DNA of 64,000 bases from assembly GCA_948567375.1 (NCBI GenBank), contig OX419762.1:27347465-27411464 (forward strand). Reading direction: 5' to 3'. Source of the DNA: Lunularia cruciata. Its lineage: Eukaryota; Streptophyta; Marchantiopsida; Lunulariales; Lunulariaceae. Position numbers and translations under genes: made by a program. Shown here in pieces: positions 21,893 to 34,522 of the stretch (its first letter is position 1; the number at the start of each line of letters is the position of its first letter). The notes under the pieces are model-generated. The model was not told the DNA's origin and searched no databases. It saw only the letters and a list, made by a program, of their open reading frames with translations.

Positions 21893-24296
21893 TTATGTAT
21901 ATATCCATTGCTACATAACATACATTATTATCAACATCATACATTATAGAAGCAAAACTTACACATAAGTCATTCATGAACTCTAAAGTGCTACAATAGT
22001 CAATTCACTTTTTCACTCAAATCATACTTAAATCAAGTCATACTTGATCCTCCACTCAACCATCTACCAATAATCATTCATTGATTATATTCAAGCCACA
22101 CCCACTCTAGCTAAGAGACTCCTTTGTCCACCATAGCCAAGAACTTGAAGGCTCAACATCAAAGAAATGAGCTCCCTAGAGCTACACTTTGAAATTATAC
22201 CCCTCTACTCAACCTAGGTCTCCAACCCTAATGGCACATCTAATGGTGCAGTTGACTATGGGTCTCACCATGTGATCAATAGCCCTAACATGAAATATTG
22301 TTGCCATCAAGTAGTCCATAAGCAACTACCAAAATTACCATTCCAATGTCCAAGCAAACTAACTTTGATGCTACAAATGTCATGACAACTACCATGCATA
22401 TATACATTACGACATAACATACATCATTGTCAACATCATACACTATAGAAGCATAACTCACACATAAATCATACATGAATTCTAAATTGTCACAACCTCC
22501 TCCTCCCTCATGTTGGCAATTAGGTCCCTCAAACTCTAGATAGCCATCTACTCCAAGTATGTGATATGCTCTATAATGGTAAAGATCAAGAAGTTGGATG
22601 CTATCAAGCCCCATTGTTAGTCACATGTCTACAATCTATACCATATAAAGAATGAACTAGCTATAGGTCCAGTACATCTAGGACATAACCACTATCCTTG
22701 AGGAATCACCATGAGGAGAGGAGTCAAACATACCATATGCCATCATCTCAAACAACTATCACGCACCAACATAATAGTAGCTCCACCAAAAGAGCCACAT
22801 AATATACACCACAAGCTTGCATATACAAGTACCAAGCTTAGGTCCATAGTGCCATCAATGTTTTGGAGATGGCATTGTATACAATTGCGCACATGATCCT
22901 TCCAAAGAACATCATCATGTCTACCTAACATGAGGAATATGGAAGGCAAACCTCATGTACTCTCAAGATAGTACAACATGTAGTAACATCAAGTGTAATC
23001 AATATAGTCTACTATAGATATGCAAATTCACTTGGATGAAATTGACAGATTGAGGATGTATAATGTCCTCATTGAATAATAGCATAACATAAGGTATCCC
23101 TATGCTGATAAATTGCTAAGTTATTGAAGGCCATGGACATCATTCTCCAAAAGATCTATGCTCATTGAGAACATGTGCTTATCCATATATCTCAATCATC
23201 CAAGTCCAAAACTATAGTAGCATCATGACAAATGTCCACATGTAAATTTGGATCTCATCCATAGAGTAGAAAGTAAGGAGAGAAGGATGCTAAAGAGGGT
23301 TGTTGGTTAAACTGATAGCCCATGGTCAACCAAGGTAATAGGAGATCCCAAGTGTACTCTTTACAAACCATACTCATGCAATCCTCTCTTCACCACTCTC
23401 TTTGCTAAGCCATCTGCCTCATGGTGATCTTGGGAGGTAGTATGAAGATCAACCAAGGCATTGTCACACAAGATCTCAAACTCCACCAAGAAATTTGTTC
23501 CTTAAACAATCAAAATGTCATAACTAAGAACCCGATCTAAGAACAAGCAAGTCATCCCTTCACTAGACTTATCAAGAAGAATCACCAACTCAATCCACTT
23601 AGAGAACCATTCTACCATAATCAAAACATATCAATGATGTCTCACAGTCAATAGTAAAGGTCTAGCAAAGTCTAAACTCCAATAGTAACCCAATGTCATG
23701 ATAGGTATGGGTGTAATTGTGATGTATGAGTATTAAATAATGCTCAAACTTGGTCACAAATCACACATCTTGCAAAAAATTGTTATACATTGGTTTGCAT
23801 ACCATATTACTAATAATGACTCTAAAGTAAGCAATAAGTATGCTTTACTCCAAATGTCCTAGCTTCTCATGAGTATGGCATGCCAATGGTGGTCTTTGAG
23901 ATGGAAGTGGTACTACTCACACTCTACCATCCTCTCATACACAAAGAAAGTGTTTGCACTCCAATCTAAACCGCCTAGCTTGTTGAAGAACACGGTCTCT
24001 CTCCTTAGCACCAACTATGCCACCCACAACACCAATGCAACAATAATCTATCACTAAGATATCATCATGAATGTCTAATTGACCTATACCAATATCTCCA
24101 CCCTTTGGATCTATGACCTCAAAAATTGCTCTTGTATGTGTTGAGAGGGATACCACCAAGGCCTCAAAAAAATATACATAGAAAGGTGGATGCATGCCAA
24201 CCTAGCACCATCTCCTTCCCATCCATCTCACCATGCCAATGTGCTCCAATCTGATCCTACTAGTAAGGACATGGGTTTCTACTCAACCCAATTGCA

Positions 24297-24545
24297 TCAA
24301 GGTTCACCACTCCAAGTCTGTGAATAACCATGAAATTCAAAGCCCATCATGCAAGCTTCCTTAAAAGCTTGTTGGACTCCATCAAACCACTTTGGTGGTT
24401 GATGATAAGTGATAAGAGTGAAGGAGTTACCAAATAGGTAATATTGGAAATGTGTTACTACCCATACTATTGCCAAACACTCTCTCTTATATGAATTATA
24501 CTTCACCTCCACTAAATTATTGGAGCAACTAGCATAGGCCACCAC
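24297..24545 (-). pseudogene. Element H2 RNase H fragment
   Basis: An 82-codon frame reads AYASCSNNLVEVKYNSYKRE, then CLAIVWVVTHFQYYLFGN and FTLITYHQPPKW. This is the RNase H region around the catalytic Glu and the D-H-x-P block, where Tyr has replaced the catalytic Asp. It is the clearest protein evidence that H is a gypsy element. Confidence 0.7.
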
Positions 24546-24911
24546 AAACTCCTTCTCTTCATCATCCTATTGGGTGAGCACTACTCCAAGCCCCAACATA
24601 CTCCAATCAATATGAACTTGGAATGATCATCCTTTAATCAATCTCCTAAGAATAGGAGTAGATGCCAACCTCTCTTTGAGCTCTATAAAAGCTCTCTCTT
24701 GCTCATCTCCCCAACACCACTCTTGTGTAAGCTTGGTCAACTTTGTCAAGGTCTTAGCAATGGCACTAAATCCTCTAATATGTTGGTGATAGAATTTTAC
24801 CAACCCAAGGAATGCTCACACTCTGCTCACATCCATAGGCCAAGGAATATGTGCAATAGCCTACACCTTGGTCTGTTGAACACCAAGTCCTCCAAGATAG
24901 ATAGTGTGACC

Positions 24912-25594
24912 TGTGAGCCGGCATGTCTCTCACTCATGATGAACCTCTGATGGCTATTATGGTAGCACACCATGGACTAAGGAGGCAAGTAACCCCAACT
25001 CTATCATACTCCTCCAAGGCTAACACTCCAAGACTCAAGACATTGCTCACTAGAGAACTCAAATTAGAGAGATAGTTGCAAATGAAAAGATGATGAGCAC
25101 CTCCTCACCCCTTGTTTATATACTTGTGAAATAGTTATGCACCAAAGTTACTAATTACCATAGTAACTCAAGCTACTAGAATAAAAGTCAATTAAAGTCA
25201 AAAAGTAGAAAGGAATATCCATTCACATGGGCATATTCCACTAGCATGTAATCTTATCTTGATCTAAGTCAAGGATTCCTTCACATGGGCTATCCTTGGA
25301 CTATACAAGAATCCAAAACAAAAAGGCTTGCGGGCCCAAGAGTTCTCAACTCTTTCCTCAAAGCCAAACACCTAAGAATAATACCAAGTCATTACATTAG
25401 AATCCAAAATATTGATGCACATCTTTTCCACTTCCTCTAAAGTAAGGTCCCCTCTATCTTAGCTATGAATAACTTTAGATTATCATGGCTAATGTAGAAC
25501 CATCCTTTATCTCTACATAAATAATATCTCTCAAGTACTTGCTATACCAAGCTAAATATCACTATACCACACCCATGCACAAATGGGTATTATA
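24912..25594 (-). mobile_element. Solo LTR of the A/B/F family inside H2
   Basis: It reads TGTGAGCCGG at the left and GGGTATTATA at the right on the plus strand, the same orientation as 4129-4818. GACC lies directly on both sides (24908-24911 and 25595-25598). H1 gives the empty site near 21670 (ATAGTGTGAGCAAATACTC). No internal element sequence is present. Confidence 0.85.
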
Positions 25595-26691
25595 GACCCA
25601 AATACTCAACTAACTTGTAGAAGAATCTACACTTTTAAGGATTTAATCTAAAATCCATGAGATCTCAACCTCAAATACCTCCAATAAAAGTCTCTCATGT
25701 TCTTCCACAATAGTATTATAGACCAAAATATCATCAATATAGCACCAAGAAAAATCCAATCTTGATAGGATCCTATACATGGCATTCTAGAGCTTGTTAG
25801 GAGCTTTCTTTAACCCAAATGGCAAGAACCTACATTGATAATACATCCTTACTATGACGATCAATAGCTCAAAATGTTATCTTGTACTTTTCTTCCTCCT
25901 TGATTGGAAATTGATGATATCATGCTCAAACATTCAAAGTACTTAAGACCTTTGTATGCCCAATTTCATCAAAGATCTCCTCCAATGTAAGCATAACATA
26001 CTTATCAACCCTAGTTTGTTGGTTGATAGGACAATAATCTCTACACATTTGCCTATTTGTGTAGTTGCTATGCATATCCTTCTTGGTTGGCATCATTGTA
26101 GCTTAAGCATACTCTCCAAGTGAAATCTCTACCAAACCAACCTCAAAAAGATCTCTACTTTGGCTCTCAATCAATACTCTCTCCATGTCACTATATATAT
26201 AGAGATATCAAAAAATTGGTGTATCACTAGTCAGCTCAATCAGAATACCAAGTCCTTTTAGAGCACCTAAATCTTTCATATTGAATATAAAACAACTTGT
26301 GTAGCTCCTCAAGAACCTCTAAACTCTCTATCTTTCTTTTCTTGTAAGCTAGGATCCAATGTTTGGCTCCCAAGTATCCTCTATAATTGATTTAGGAGTG
26401 GACGACGTATTGATTGGCTACTACATTGAGCACTTTGGAGAAATAATGTCATGCTTCCAACCACTATAGTCCCTAACCTCAATGAAAAAACTTTCTCTAC
26501 TTGGGCTTCAAGCTCCATAGACTATCTACCAATACCACCATTTGAGATTGGTGCACGACATCCAACATATCATCAATAATAAGTTGGCCTAGTCAGTGAA
26601 TCCTATCATAAGCATATTATAGAACCTCTCTAAGTAAGAGGTTTGTCCACCAAAGACAAAGATGATGAGCACGTGATCCCACTCTGATCCA

Positions 26692-27308
26692 TGGTAATAC
26701 TATTAGTTAGATATATTATCTAGAGGTGAAATTTGGCTTAGTAACATTTGGAAGGATGTTATATATGATATACTAAGTAGATTAGATAGAGATGTCACCA
26801 AAAGAGTACTTCCACTAATATGGCAAGAGCCAAAAACACCATAAAAACTTTAGAGCCAATTTTGGAGGCCTAAATGGATGAACTAGACCTCAAAAATAGA
26901 GACAAATGCTCCTCCTTTTGAAAGGAGAAGACTTGCCTTCTTCCACCCTCCCCTTCTTCCCATGTTTTCCTTGTCAAGAGCTTCATTATGGTACTTCACC
27001 TATGTGATTTGAGCTTCCTACAAGAAGATTCTCTAAAGATTCCCTCTAGTAAAACTTGTTTGACCAACCAAATAGGACAAGAAACAACATGTCACCCATT
27101 CATGCAACTAATCTAAGAGTAAAAATTTGCTAACATGTCACCAATCCATATATATATGATCCACTGGTAGAATTTCTTTTGAGAGAATTCTCGTTACTAT
27201 ATAATAAAGACAAGGTGCTCCTTTGGGACATTGAAGTATTAAATTTGAAGCTTTTTGTTTCTTTTCTTGTGTTTCTCTTGAGAGTTCTCCTATCCTCAAA
27301 ATATTACA
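26692..27308 (+). mobile_element. Element D 5' LTR (617 bp)
   Basis: It runs from TGGTAATACTATTAG to CTCAAAATATTACA. Near 27196 it has CTATATAATAAAG, a plausible TATA region. Its middle third (about 26900-27110) is absent from the 3' LTR, which is 401 bp long, so the two LTRs differ by a deletion of about 215 bp. Confidence 0.8.
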
Positions 27309-27309
27309 A

Positions 27310-27323
27310 TGGTATCCAAGCTC
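27310..27323 (+). other. Element D primer-binding site
   Basis: TGGTATCCAAGCTC lies 1 nt after the LTR. It is close to TGGTATCAGAGC, the complement of the plant initiator-Met tRNA 3' end, with two changes. Confidence 0.65.
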
Positions 27324-28692
27324 AAATTTCAATCCAAGAGAGTGGATCACCCCTCTTGGAGGAACATGAGCTATTGAGATTGAGTAGTTTTGAAGGGAGA
27401 AACCATAGTGCAATTGATAGATTAGAAGTATTTTAGAGAGAGGATAGGACTAGAGGCTCTTGGAAGATAATTTCTTGCACCCCACTTTTTGCTTTTGAAT
27501 CCATTCATTCAATATCAAGATTATGTACATATAGCATGAGCAAGTGAGAGTATATCTTGTTTACCATTTTGGAGTAGAGTTCATGGATATAGTGATGAAT
27601 TCACCAAACTTGGTGATTCTATTTGTAGTAATATACAATAAAGAGTGTAATTTGACAATTTACATTTTTTATGGTGCAATGAATGTGAATATACCCAATC
27701 CTCTTCCTTCAAGTAGAAATCCGTTATGTGGTTAGTCCAAATGTGATATTAAGGGATTTTGCAATCTATAATTTTGGTGAGGAATATTATCAACAAGTGA
27801 TAGCCTTCAAAGTCCCAATGGTAATCCCAATAGTCTATACCCCATCCTAGATGATCATACTAACTCTTTATTGAAGCAAGAAGTAGTGATTGAGCATTTA
27901 TCTTGTGTAAGAATCATGGATCCGTACTTGTAGGATTTGATGCAAGGAATGTAGGGGATGTTGAATGAGTTTTGAGAGCTCAAGATGACCATGGAGGTAA
28001 TGCAAAGTAAAGTATGTACCTTTATGAATGATCAAGCAATGCAAGAAGGAGAACTATCCAAAAACCCAATACCAATGGCCAAAGTACCTAGATAGTCACT
28101 CATGCCAAGGACACCAGTCTTGATCAACAATGAAACCACATTGTTACTATAAATGAACAAGACATGAAACATCAACACTTACAAAGGACAATGTTCCATA
28201 GGAGTAATCAAAAATTGGATTTCAAGAATGATTTAATACTTTTGATTATTCACAACTGAGATCATCAATCATTTTGCAAGCGTGTTTGCATGTGAGTATT
28301 TGACCAATAAAGCCCTCACATGGTATGATGTTTTGGAACGGTCAATGTTGTTAGAAGGAAGAGAGGTCACTTGGATAGCAATGCATGAAGGGCTAGTAAA
28401 GAATTTTCAAATCCATGGATTCAGTGCAGATGGCCCAAACCCAACTATAGGAATTGAAGCAAAATAATTGTGTACAAGAGTACATGAGGTATTTGTTGAT
28501 CTACAAGTTGCAATAACCAATATGACTCCCATAGAAGCTCTATATACTTTCAAACAAGGGTTAAAGGGGTGTATTTGCCAAGAAGTAATTATAAAAAACC
28601 CTCATACTATTTTTGACACCATTGCTTGCACTCAAAGGATAGCAATTGCACTTGGAGGAGGCAAAGGGGTAGTCCAAACTCAACATTATTAG
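27324..28692 (+). pseudogene. Element D gag remnant
   Basis: The first 900 nt are too decayed to read. Frames 28282-28467 and 28468-28692 are adjoining, separated by one stop. They give ALTWYDVLERSML and LVKNFQIHG, then TPIEALYTFKQGLKGCI, a retrotransposon-gag capsid pattern (W-Y, F-x-x-x-F, F-x-x-G-L). No zinc knuckle remains. Confidence 0.6.
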
Positions 28693-29006
28693 GCTGAAAC
28701 ACCACACTTTGGTAGACCAACTCTTATGGAATTGGGAAACATTTGGTTTCAAGATTGAGGAGCATGACCACTCCAAGGAGAACAAAGAAGAGTCAAAGAA
28801 AGGAGAGATGGAGTCCCACAAGGAGAAGGAACTTGAGCAAATTAACATCATTGCTACAATTGCAGCCAAGTTGAGCAAATAGCCATCAATTATTATGTTC
28901 GTCTTCCCATAGACCCTTGGCTTCCATATAAGCAATCTGTGAAAAACATGGAGAGATGAATTGAAGAAGAGGATGTGAAAATCACAATAGCAAATGAAGA
29001 TCACTA

Positions 29007-29690
29007 GTGAATATACCTTATGGCCTTATTGGCTTAATGGAGAAGAGAAAAAGCCGGAGGAGGAAGAAGACAAGTGCACAAAGGTTGAGGAAGATAAAAT
29101 CACAATTGATTGTAATCAATGGAGTTCTAGAAGGCAATCAAGTGAGAGTATTGATAGGCCTTGAAGCAACAAAGAATTTATTGTCTCTCTTTGTAACAAT
29201 AAGGTTGTGAATGGGTCTAGAGAAGGATGAGAATGAAGAAGTAAAGTTATTTAATGGTCAAACAAAGATTGAATTATTATCTAGAAAGGTAGCACTCTTT
29301 ATAGGAGAGTATCAATAAGAGATTGAGTGGCCAGTGATACGGTTAGCTTGTTACAATGCAATTTTAGGCATGCCATGGATGGAGCACTACAACCCCACGG
29401 TTGATTGGAAAAAGAAAGTAGTGAGAACTTGCCAATGGAATATCATTGGAGTTAAAGAAAGATTACACAAGAAAGAATTTTCTTGCTATATTATAGGGAA
29501 AATAGCTATTTGTAAGATAAATAGATGTTTCATGGGCCTAATAAGAGAAATCCAAAGTGCACAACTCAATGGAAAAATTCCTAAAACATTGAATGATGTG
29601 GTCAATGAGTTTCAAGTTGTGTCTTCACAGATAATCTACCTTCAAGATTACCACCAAGAGGGAGGTAGATCATAAAATTGAGATATTTCC
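29007..29690 (+). pseudogene. Element D protease remnant
   Basis: GVLEGNQVRVLIGLEATKNL is the active-site region with Gly in place of the catalytic Asp. Further on, NAILGMPWMEHYNPTVDW (about 29352-29405) is the C-terminal fold motif. A stop separates the two. Element C has the same block with the Asp retained. Confidence 0.7.
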
Positions 29691-29699
29691 TAAGAAGAC

Positions 29700-30400
29700 A
29701 CCTCCTTGTAAGGCCACATATCAACTATCACCTCATGAGTTGGAAGAGTGTAAGGCTCAAATCAAGGATATGTTGTAGAAAGGGTTTATCCAACCCAATG
29801 TCATACCATATGGGACTCCTATCTTGTTTGTGAAGAAGAAGGATGGTACAATGTACATGTGCATTGACTAATCAAGGCCAAAATCAACAAATGGTGAAGA
29901 AAAAATATCCCTTACCCTGCATGGATGACCTATTCGATCAACTCAACAAGGAAAAACACTTCTCCAACCTTGATCTATGGAGTGGCTACAAACAAATCAA
30001 GATTGTAGAGGAAGATTTACACAAAATAGCCTTTCAAACAAGGTATGGTCACTTTGAGTACATGGTGATGCCATTTGGCCTCACTAACATACTAGCCACT
30101 TTCATGAGTTTAATGAATGACATATTTTGTCCATACTTTGATAAATTTGTTTTCATTTCCTTAGATGACATCTTAGTCTATAGCATGACAATGATGGAGC
30201 ACAAGCAACATCTATGAGAAGTCCTCCAGATTCTATGACATAATAAGTTGTATACCAAAATTTCAAAGTGCAAGTTTGGCAAGTCTAAAATAGACTACTT
30301 GGAGCATAGAGTAAGTACAGAAGGTATCCAAGTATTAACAAATAAAATAGAGGTTACTCATAAATAGGGTGCTCTAGAAGATCATGCTCAACTCAAGAGT
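29700..30400 (+). pseudogene. Element D reverse transcriptase
   Basis: The frame 29843-30217 reads KKKYPLPCMDDLFDQLNKEK, then [31 protein letters not shown] and LDDILVYS, so the fingers, palm and catalytic DD are present in one frame. The upstream part (HELEECKAQIKDM) is split by stops. Confidence 0.8.
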
Positions 30401-30589
30401 TTCTTGGGATGATGGGATTCTATTGTCAGTTTTTCAATGACTTTTCCAAGGTTACACAACCTCTAATAGCACTACTTGGCAAGGAGAAGAAGTGGATGTA
30501 GGGAATTGCACAAGAATTGACCTTTCAAGAATTGAAAGATGCATTACTACATGCACCAATCTTGAAATAATATGACCCAAAATAATCAA

Positions 30590-30884
30590 TTTGATGAAGT
30601 TTGCTATAGATGCATCATGCGTACCAATAGGAGCAATCCTACAACAAGAATGGTATGACAGATGGCACCCAATTGCATATTTCTCTCAAAATTTGTTACT
30701 AATAGAATGCAACTATCACACCACCAAATGAGAAGAGTTGGTCATTTTCCTTGCAACCAAGCATTGGAAGCACCATCTTTAGAGAAGGTATGTGTAGTGG
30801 AGACAAATCACAAACCTCTAGTCTACCTCAAGACACAAAAAGATCTATCTCGTCAAATAATTTGGTGGGTAGAGTGAAGACAAT
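30590..30884 (+). pseudogene. Element D RNase H, 5' portion
   Basis: The region holds FAIDASCVPIGAILQQEWYD-like and HKPLVYLKTQKDLSRQ sequence in different frames. It stops at 30884 where the chromovirus LTR begins. The continuation (MIIYVEGKKQLVDAFTKMP) resumes at 36515. Confidence 0.65.
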
Positions 30885-31248
30885 TGTAATAGTATGGAGT
30901 TTAGCAATGTAGTTAGTAAGGCTAACAAAGTAAACAATAAGCCAAATTAGCCTATAATATTCCAAAAGCATCTAGGAAGCTTCTTGGGAAGCTTCCCAAC
31001 TAGTTAACTTATGCTTCAAGCAGGTAGCTTCTAAAAGGAAGCTTCTTGAGAAGCTTACTAGTTAACTTAGCTTGCACTCTAAGAAAGCGGCTCAAGGAAG
31101 CTTCTTGAGAAGCTAGTCAAGGGCCTTGTATGCTACCTATAAATACCAAAGTCACATTCATGCTAGGCATTTGGAGTTTTCCCTCATTGAAGTGTCCCAA
31201 TGTGAGTTTCCATTTTTCTATTTCTCTCCTTGATCTTGGTCTTTTACA
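30885..31248 (+). mobile_element. Element J 5' LTR (364 bp)
   Basis: From TGTAATAGTATGGAG to CTTTTACA. TATAAATA at 31138-31145 is the core promoter. Upstream are repeated GGAAGCTTC blocks, but one repeat of about 60 bp found in the 3' LTR is missing, and with it the only perfect heat-shock-type array. Confidence 0.85.
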
Positions 31249-31249
31249 T

Positions 31250-31261
31250 TGATATTAGAGC
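31250..31261 (+). other. Element J primer-binding site, mutated
   Basis: TGATATTAGAGC stands where G has the exact TGGTATCAGAGC, so there are two transitions (G to A and C to T). The initiator-Met tRNA is the inferred primer. Confidence 0.75.
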
Positions 31262-31489
31262 AGGAATGGGATAGATGGAATTTATGGACCACTAAATCCA
31301 CTTCCACCAAACCATTGGGATTTTCATGTCCAGATATTACCCAAGCATCATTTCACACAATTCATCACCTCACGCTTTGGGTAGGATTTTCTACATATGA
31401 TCACCGTGTCTGAGGAACCCTTGATACTTCCGGTTGTAACTTATGGAGAACGGTGGATGTGATGCATCTATGTGTTAATCAATTAGATA

Positions 31490-32409
31490 AAGTGGGAGTA
31501 GTGGGACAGAGTAGTAGCTATGGCGGCAATACCAGACGTCATCCTTGTGATGCAGCAACAAATTGAGCACCTGACTCAATTGTTGGATGAATAAGATCAG
31601 CAACAACAAGAACATATAGAGAGACCGCCAATTTGAGCTAGAGAAGATCACATTTGATTTCCAAAACCCAAGGTGTTTGAAGGCAAGAATCTTCCAGGCA
31701 TAGTGGAGAATTTTGTGTTTGACTACGAACGTTACTTTGAAGCCACTAATCTTCAAGATGAATGGAAACAAATTCTCTTGGCCTCTAGCCAATTAGATGG
31801 TGTGGCAAAACTTTGGTGACAAAACTTTGGTGGCAATTTCAAGTGGAGCAAGCTGAATGACAAATTTTTGCACCAATTTTGACATGAGGAGAGTTCAAGG
31901 ATGCAATGTTGGGTTGCTTTCAAACTATAAATGCCACCCACGCAGCATGAGATAAATTTGCGGAGTTGAAGCAAGTTGGCTCAGTAAGGAGCTACATCAC
32001 ACAATTTCATAACATCATCATGCAGATTCTAGATATACAAGAAAGTGAAGTTTTGGATCAATTTGTGCGGGGATCAAAGTCACAAATGAAATTGGAGGTG
32101 ACCATCTAGGAACCACAAAATGTAGAAGAAGCCATGCAATTGGCTGACCGCTTTGATTCCTTGGTTGCAACAACTTGGTCTCGCCCTCAACCTACACAAG
32201 GGCTACCATTACACTATGCACGGGTGGAAGAACCAGTACCAATGGAGATTGATGCTATCCAACGGAGCCCACTTGGTACAACAAATAGAGAAAGATTGCG
32301 ACAAAATGGAGGTTGTTTTTATTGTCACCAAGTTGGACATTGCATTGCTAAATGCCCACTTAGGAACGGGCAACCTCAACATGTTGCCCGAATGGAGATT
32401 GTGGAATAG
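31490..32409 (+). pseudogene. Element J gag
   Basis: Broken frames give FPKPKVFEGKNLPGIVENFV, then QILLASSQLDGVAKLW, the chromovirus gag capsid. From the ATG at 32134, 91 codons are open to the end and include CFYCHQVGHCIAKC (CX2CX4HX4C). G has the same gag at 63266 onward, with fewer breaks in its first 110 codons. Confidence 0.8.
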
Positions 32410-32465
32410 ATTGATCAAGGAAACAAGGAATCCCAATAAGAGATTTTGAACCGCCTATTGGGAGC

Positions 32466-33240
32466 TTGATTAGTTCCAATGGGATTGAAGGCTTGACTTA
32501 TGCAAGTTTGCTTCACTTGCAAGGTACGATATCTAATTGGGGTTGTAGGATTTTGGTTGATTCTGGAAGTTTAGAGAATTGCATGTCTATGCAAGTAGCA
32601 AAGGGATTGGGTATTCCTATCAAGCCCATGTTTGGAAGTAGTTTGATGATGGCAGATAGTAGAAAGGGTTTTGCATTCCGCACCTCACATCCTGTTACCT
32701 TCAAGATTTGGAAGGAGTATTTGGAGTGTATGAGGTTTCTAGTGGCACCTCTACACTATGATATCATTCTAGGTCTACCTTGGCTTGAACATCATAAGGT
32801 TCAATTTGATTGGACGCGACGACAAATTCAAGTACAACACCAAGGTAGGAAATTCCAATTAGGTTGTCTAGCACCTCTAAGTAAGACACCTAAGAATAGT
32901 CAGTCCCAAGATGGGAAGTTTGTCAAGAAGGTAGCCATAGAGAAAATCTGGAAGGGAGATGAGTCCCAAGATGGGAAGTTTGCCAAGAAAGCAACCATGG
33001 AGCAAGCTTGGAAGAGAGATGAGTCCTTAGAAGGGAAGTTTGTTAGTAAAGCAACCATAGAGCAAGCTTTGGAGGAGGGTAAGTTTGTATTTGTGGTGTG
33101 GATCAAGCCGATTGCACAAGAAAAATCCAAGGAGGGCCAAGAGCCTCATCAAGCAATGGTTGATCGGATAGTTCAAGAGTTTGCGAACGTGTTTCCAAAT
33201 GATCTGCCAAAGGGATTACACTCCAATCAAGGTATACACT
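32466..33240 (+). pseudogene. Element J protease and repeat linker
   Basis: GCRILVDSGSLENCMS (about 32543-32590) is an intact retropepsin active site (DSG). IILGLPWLEHHKVQFDW is the C-terminal part. A linker with three 20-residue repeats follows (32904-33083), then a short acidic NDLPKGLHSNQG region before RT. The frame is open from 32466 to 33362, joined with the first part of RT. Confidence 0.85.
32904..33083 (+). repeat. Three 60-bp in-frame tandem repeats in J linker
   Basis: Units start at 32904, 32964 and 33024. Each encodes 20 residues of the form S-x-x-G-K-F-x-x-K-x-x-x-E-x-x-W/L. They preserve frame, so they expand the protease-RT spacer without breaking it. Confidence 0.9.
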
Positions 33241-34070
33241 TCAAGATCGAGTTATTGCCAGGGAGTACTCTAGTGAGTAGACCGATCTATCAACTCTCAC
33301 CAAAGGAGTTAGGGGAGTTGCAAACAACACTTACAAAGTTGTTGGAGAAGGATTTCATATGACGAAGTACCTCTCCTTGGGGAGCACCGGTATTATTTGT
33401 TCCAAAGAAGGATGGAGGACTTTGTTTTTATATTGATTACCATGGGCTCAATAAGCAAACTATGAAGAATGCATATCTCTTGCTTTGGATCAATGACTTG
33501 CTTGATCAACTAAGTGGAGCACGCTACTTTTCCAAGCAGGATCTTTGTAGTGGCTATTGGCAAATTTGTATTGAGAGAGAGAATGTGCAAAAGACTGCCT
33601 TTTGCACAAGGTATAGACATTTTGAGTGGAGAGTTCTACCTTTTGGACTCACTAATGCTCTAGCAGTCTTCATGGATCAGATGCATCGAGTGTTGGAGGG
33701 GCTATTGGATCAGTCCGTAGTGGTGTTCTTGGATGATATCTTAATCTATAGCAAGATAGAGGCAGAACACATGAATTGTGTGCGAGAAGTCCTAAGATAA
33801 CTACAACAATGGAAATTTTACTGCAAGAAGTCAAAGTGTGCCTTTTGGCAGAAGGAGGTTACCTTCTTGGGTCATAAGATCTCATCAGAGGGGATCAAGA
33901 TGGAAGAAGAGAAGATCAAGGCCATTACTGATTGGCCTACCCTGAAGGATGCTATAGAAGTATGGGCATTCAATGGATTGGCCAATTTATACCGACGGTT
34001 CATCCACTATTATGCTCATGTGGCTGCACCATTGACTGACCTCTTGGGAAAGAACTTGAGTTTCTAGTGG
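33241..34070 (+). pseudogene. Element J reverse transcriptase
   Basis: YQLSPKELGELQTTLTKLLE precedes a stop at 33361. GAPVLFVPKKDGGLCFYIDY and LFGLTNALAVF-like blocks are followed by VVVFLDDILIYSK (catalytic DD near 33730). The thumb continues with GHKISSEGIKMEEEKI to 34067. Stops fall at 33361, 33800 and 34068. FLDDI is the usual chromovirus form. Confidence 0.85.
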
Positions 34071-34515
34071 ACCACCAAGCATGAAGAATCATTCCAGAAG
34101 TTAAAGCATATGGTATCTTCAAGACCCATTCTTCAACCATATGATCCTCAACTACCTTGTGTGGTCGATTTTGATGCTTCTAACTTTGCAATTGGAGCAT
34201 TGCTGCAACAAGAATTCCTAAATGGACTACATCCTATTGCCTTTGTATCTCGCCAACTAAATACAGCTGAAAGAAATTACTTTGCTTGAGATCGGGAACA
34301 ACTTGCAATAGTATATGCCATCAAGGTATGGAGGCATTACCTCTTGGGGAAACAAGTGGTCATGCAAATTGATCACAAGCCATTGTTGCAAACCTTACAC
34401 TTGGAATACATGAAGAGTCGACATCATCAATGGGAAGAGCAACTCCAATTGTTTGACATCAAACTTGAGTACAAACCAGGTCGATTCCATGTGATCCGTG
34501 ATGCTCTATCATGAT
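34071..34515 (+). pseudogene. Element J RNase H
   Basis: CVVDFDASNFAIGALLQQEF has the first catalytic Asp. FVSRQLNTAERNYFA is followed by a stop where Trp or similar would be, then DREQLAIVYAIKVWRHYLLG and MQIDHKPLLQTL (second Asp). The domain ends near a double stop at about 34513. Confidence 0.8.
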
Positions 34516-34522
34516 GACCTAA

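Larger units (their letters stand above)
21893..26691 (-). mobile_element. Element H2: second decayed copy, split by a solo LTR
   Basis: The same order as H1: a repeated motif near 21905 and 22400, then integrase-like sequence, RNase H, RT, and an upstream part to 26691. After the solo LTR at 24912-25594 the pol resumes with RT sequence (25600-25900, complement encoding a GLKKAPN and IDDILVY-like run). Protein-level decay is heavy. The right edge is set by D's LTR. Confidence 0.6.

Noticed and set aside
26680-26700. A certain target-site duplication for element D (GATCCA)
   Set aside because: The right copy lies 2 nt away from the LTR end, so I report it only as possible.
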